This document shows positions 4,496 through 5,064 of a stretch of DNA of 5,064 nucleotides, piece after piece. Made by a program: the position numbers and the translations under genes. The notes beneath the pieces are model-generated. The model made no database searches and was not told the DNA's origin. It saw only the letters and a list, made by a program, of their open reading frames with translations. The stretch's first letter is position 1. Each line of letters starts with the position of its first letter. Origin of the DNA: Bacteroidales bacterium (GTDB taxonomy: Bacteria; Bacteroidota; Bacteroidia; Bacteroidales; SM23-62); the NCBI GenBank assembly GCA_016783865.1, contig JADHVS010000300.1:1-5064 (forward strand), in the 5' to 3' direction.

Positions 4496-5064
4496 TCCGG
4501 ATTAATTTTGGCACTCTTTGTTCCAATGATTTTGACTGATAGATTAGCATTAGTTCCAGGAGAGTGGTTTTTTGAAGTGGATTGATGTTGTCGAAATAAA
4601 AATCAGGATTGAGGTAGAGCATGTCCAGGAATGCGCGTTCGGGGGTTGCCCGGTTAATGTGATTGGGCAACCGGTTTATACCGATTGTGTTTGCAAGGAC
4701 ATCTCCTTTAATTTTTCGATAACGTAATTCCTGGCTTTCTATTTTAACCTGCCGGCTCAGATAACTGACAACAGTAATTGTTGTGTTGAATTGAAAGAGG
4801 ATGCCGGCCCGTTGAAGCACCCAATCCAGGGAAATATACGAGGGGGTGTAGAGTCGGCACGCTAATTCTTCTTTATTATAATCAGGTTTCGTATAGATGC
4901 CTTTTCTGGGATTTAATAATTGTTTTTTTCTTACGTAGTAATTGAGCTTTTTACTTAGGGATTCGAGCCTGGTTTCGTGAACCAGCATGGCAATATCAAT
5001 CAAACGTAAAACGGTACGACTATCTTTGTAGAGGGTAATAATAATCGTTGAATTTATATCCTGT
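4488..5064 (-). CDS. abiEi: AbiEi-family antitoxin, 5' end outside the window
   Basis: About 191 residues are visible in an open frame that reaches the right edge, so the start codon lies beyond it. The first ~55 residues form the AbiEi winged-helix DNA-binding domain (TLYKDSRTVLRLIDIAMLV, then LNYYVRKKQLL and RKGIYTKPDY). The rest is the antitoxin domain, with YISLDWVLQRAGILFQ, an RxxKIKGDVL segment and ATPERAFLDMLYL. AbiEi proteins repress their own operon and counteract the nucleotidyltransferase. A TTG at 5003 could be called as a start, but it would cut the DNA-binding domain, whose family sequence clearly continues upstream of it. The length fits AbiEi proteins of about 200 residues, so only a few residues are probably missing. 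The promoter lies outside the window. Confidence 0.9.
   Translation of the reverse strand, partial: QDINSTIIITLYKDSRTVLRLIDIAMLVHETRLESLSKKLNYYVRKKQLLNPRKGIYTKPDYNKEELACRLYTPSYISLDWVLQRAGILFQFNTTITVVSYLSRQVKIESQELRYRKIKGDVLANTIGINRLPNHINRATPERAFLDMLYLNPDFYFDNINPLQKTTLLELMLIYQSKSLEQRVPKLIRNG

Noticed and set aside
4986..5003. Start of the AbiEi gene at the TTG (5003) or the ATG (4988)
   Set aside because: The frame stays open to the window edge, and the upstream residues (TLYKDSRTVLRL) are good AbiEi winged-helix sequence, so the true start is outside.

Overview
The window looks like an accessory, toxin-antitoxin-rich stretch of a Bacteroidota chromosome. Two things point to this phylum. Three promoters carry an exact TAnnTTTG -7 element, two of them with a TTG/TTTG element exactly 20 bases upstream. 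The protein families (HigA-like HTH with a DUF6922-type tail, DUF1778, ATPase_2, DUF4143, AbiEi/AbiEii) also occur together in such genomes. The species cannot be named from the sequence.

Layout, left to right. Bases 1-1098 (minus strand) hold an HTH antitoxin-like gene followed by an AbiEii-type nucleotidyltransferase gene that runs off the left edge. The two overlap by 8 bases. Bases 1099-1341 are a divergent regulatory region with two promoters, two operator-like inverted repeats, a 15-bp tandem duplication and a separate 18-bp palindrome. Bases 1342-1772 (plus strand) hold a DUF1778 antitoxin gene followed by only the first ~25 codons of its expected GNAT acetyltransferase toxin. Bases 1752-2488 (minus strand) are a badly decayed DUF4143 ATPase gene: its N-terminal half is missing and two internal deletions shift the frame. 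Bases 2506-3636 (minus strand) are an apparently intact 376-residue ATPase_2-family ATPase with a strong promoter that overlaps three 15-bp direct repeats. Bases 3794-5064 (minus strand) are an AbiEi/AbiEii pair; the antitoxin start lies beyond the right edge, and the two genes also overlap by 8 bases.

Two modules (HTH/nucleotidyltransferase and AbiEi/AbiEii) look functional. They use the same toxin superfamily with unrelated antitoxins, and both have an ATGNNTGA overlap consistent with coupled translation. The third module (DUF1778/GNAT) keeps its promoter, operator and antitoxin but has lost its toxin. The wrecked DUF4143 gene abuts both the toxin stump and the end of the intact ATPase gene, so the centre of the window appears to have been rearranged repeatedly. 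I see no tRNA, rRNA, CRISPR array, transposase or integrase gene. The least characterised candidate system is the HigA-like/DUF6922 protein paired with a nucleotidyltransferase.
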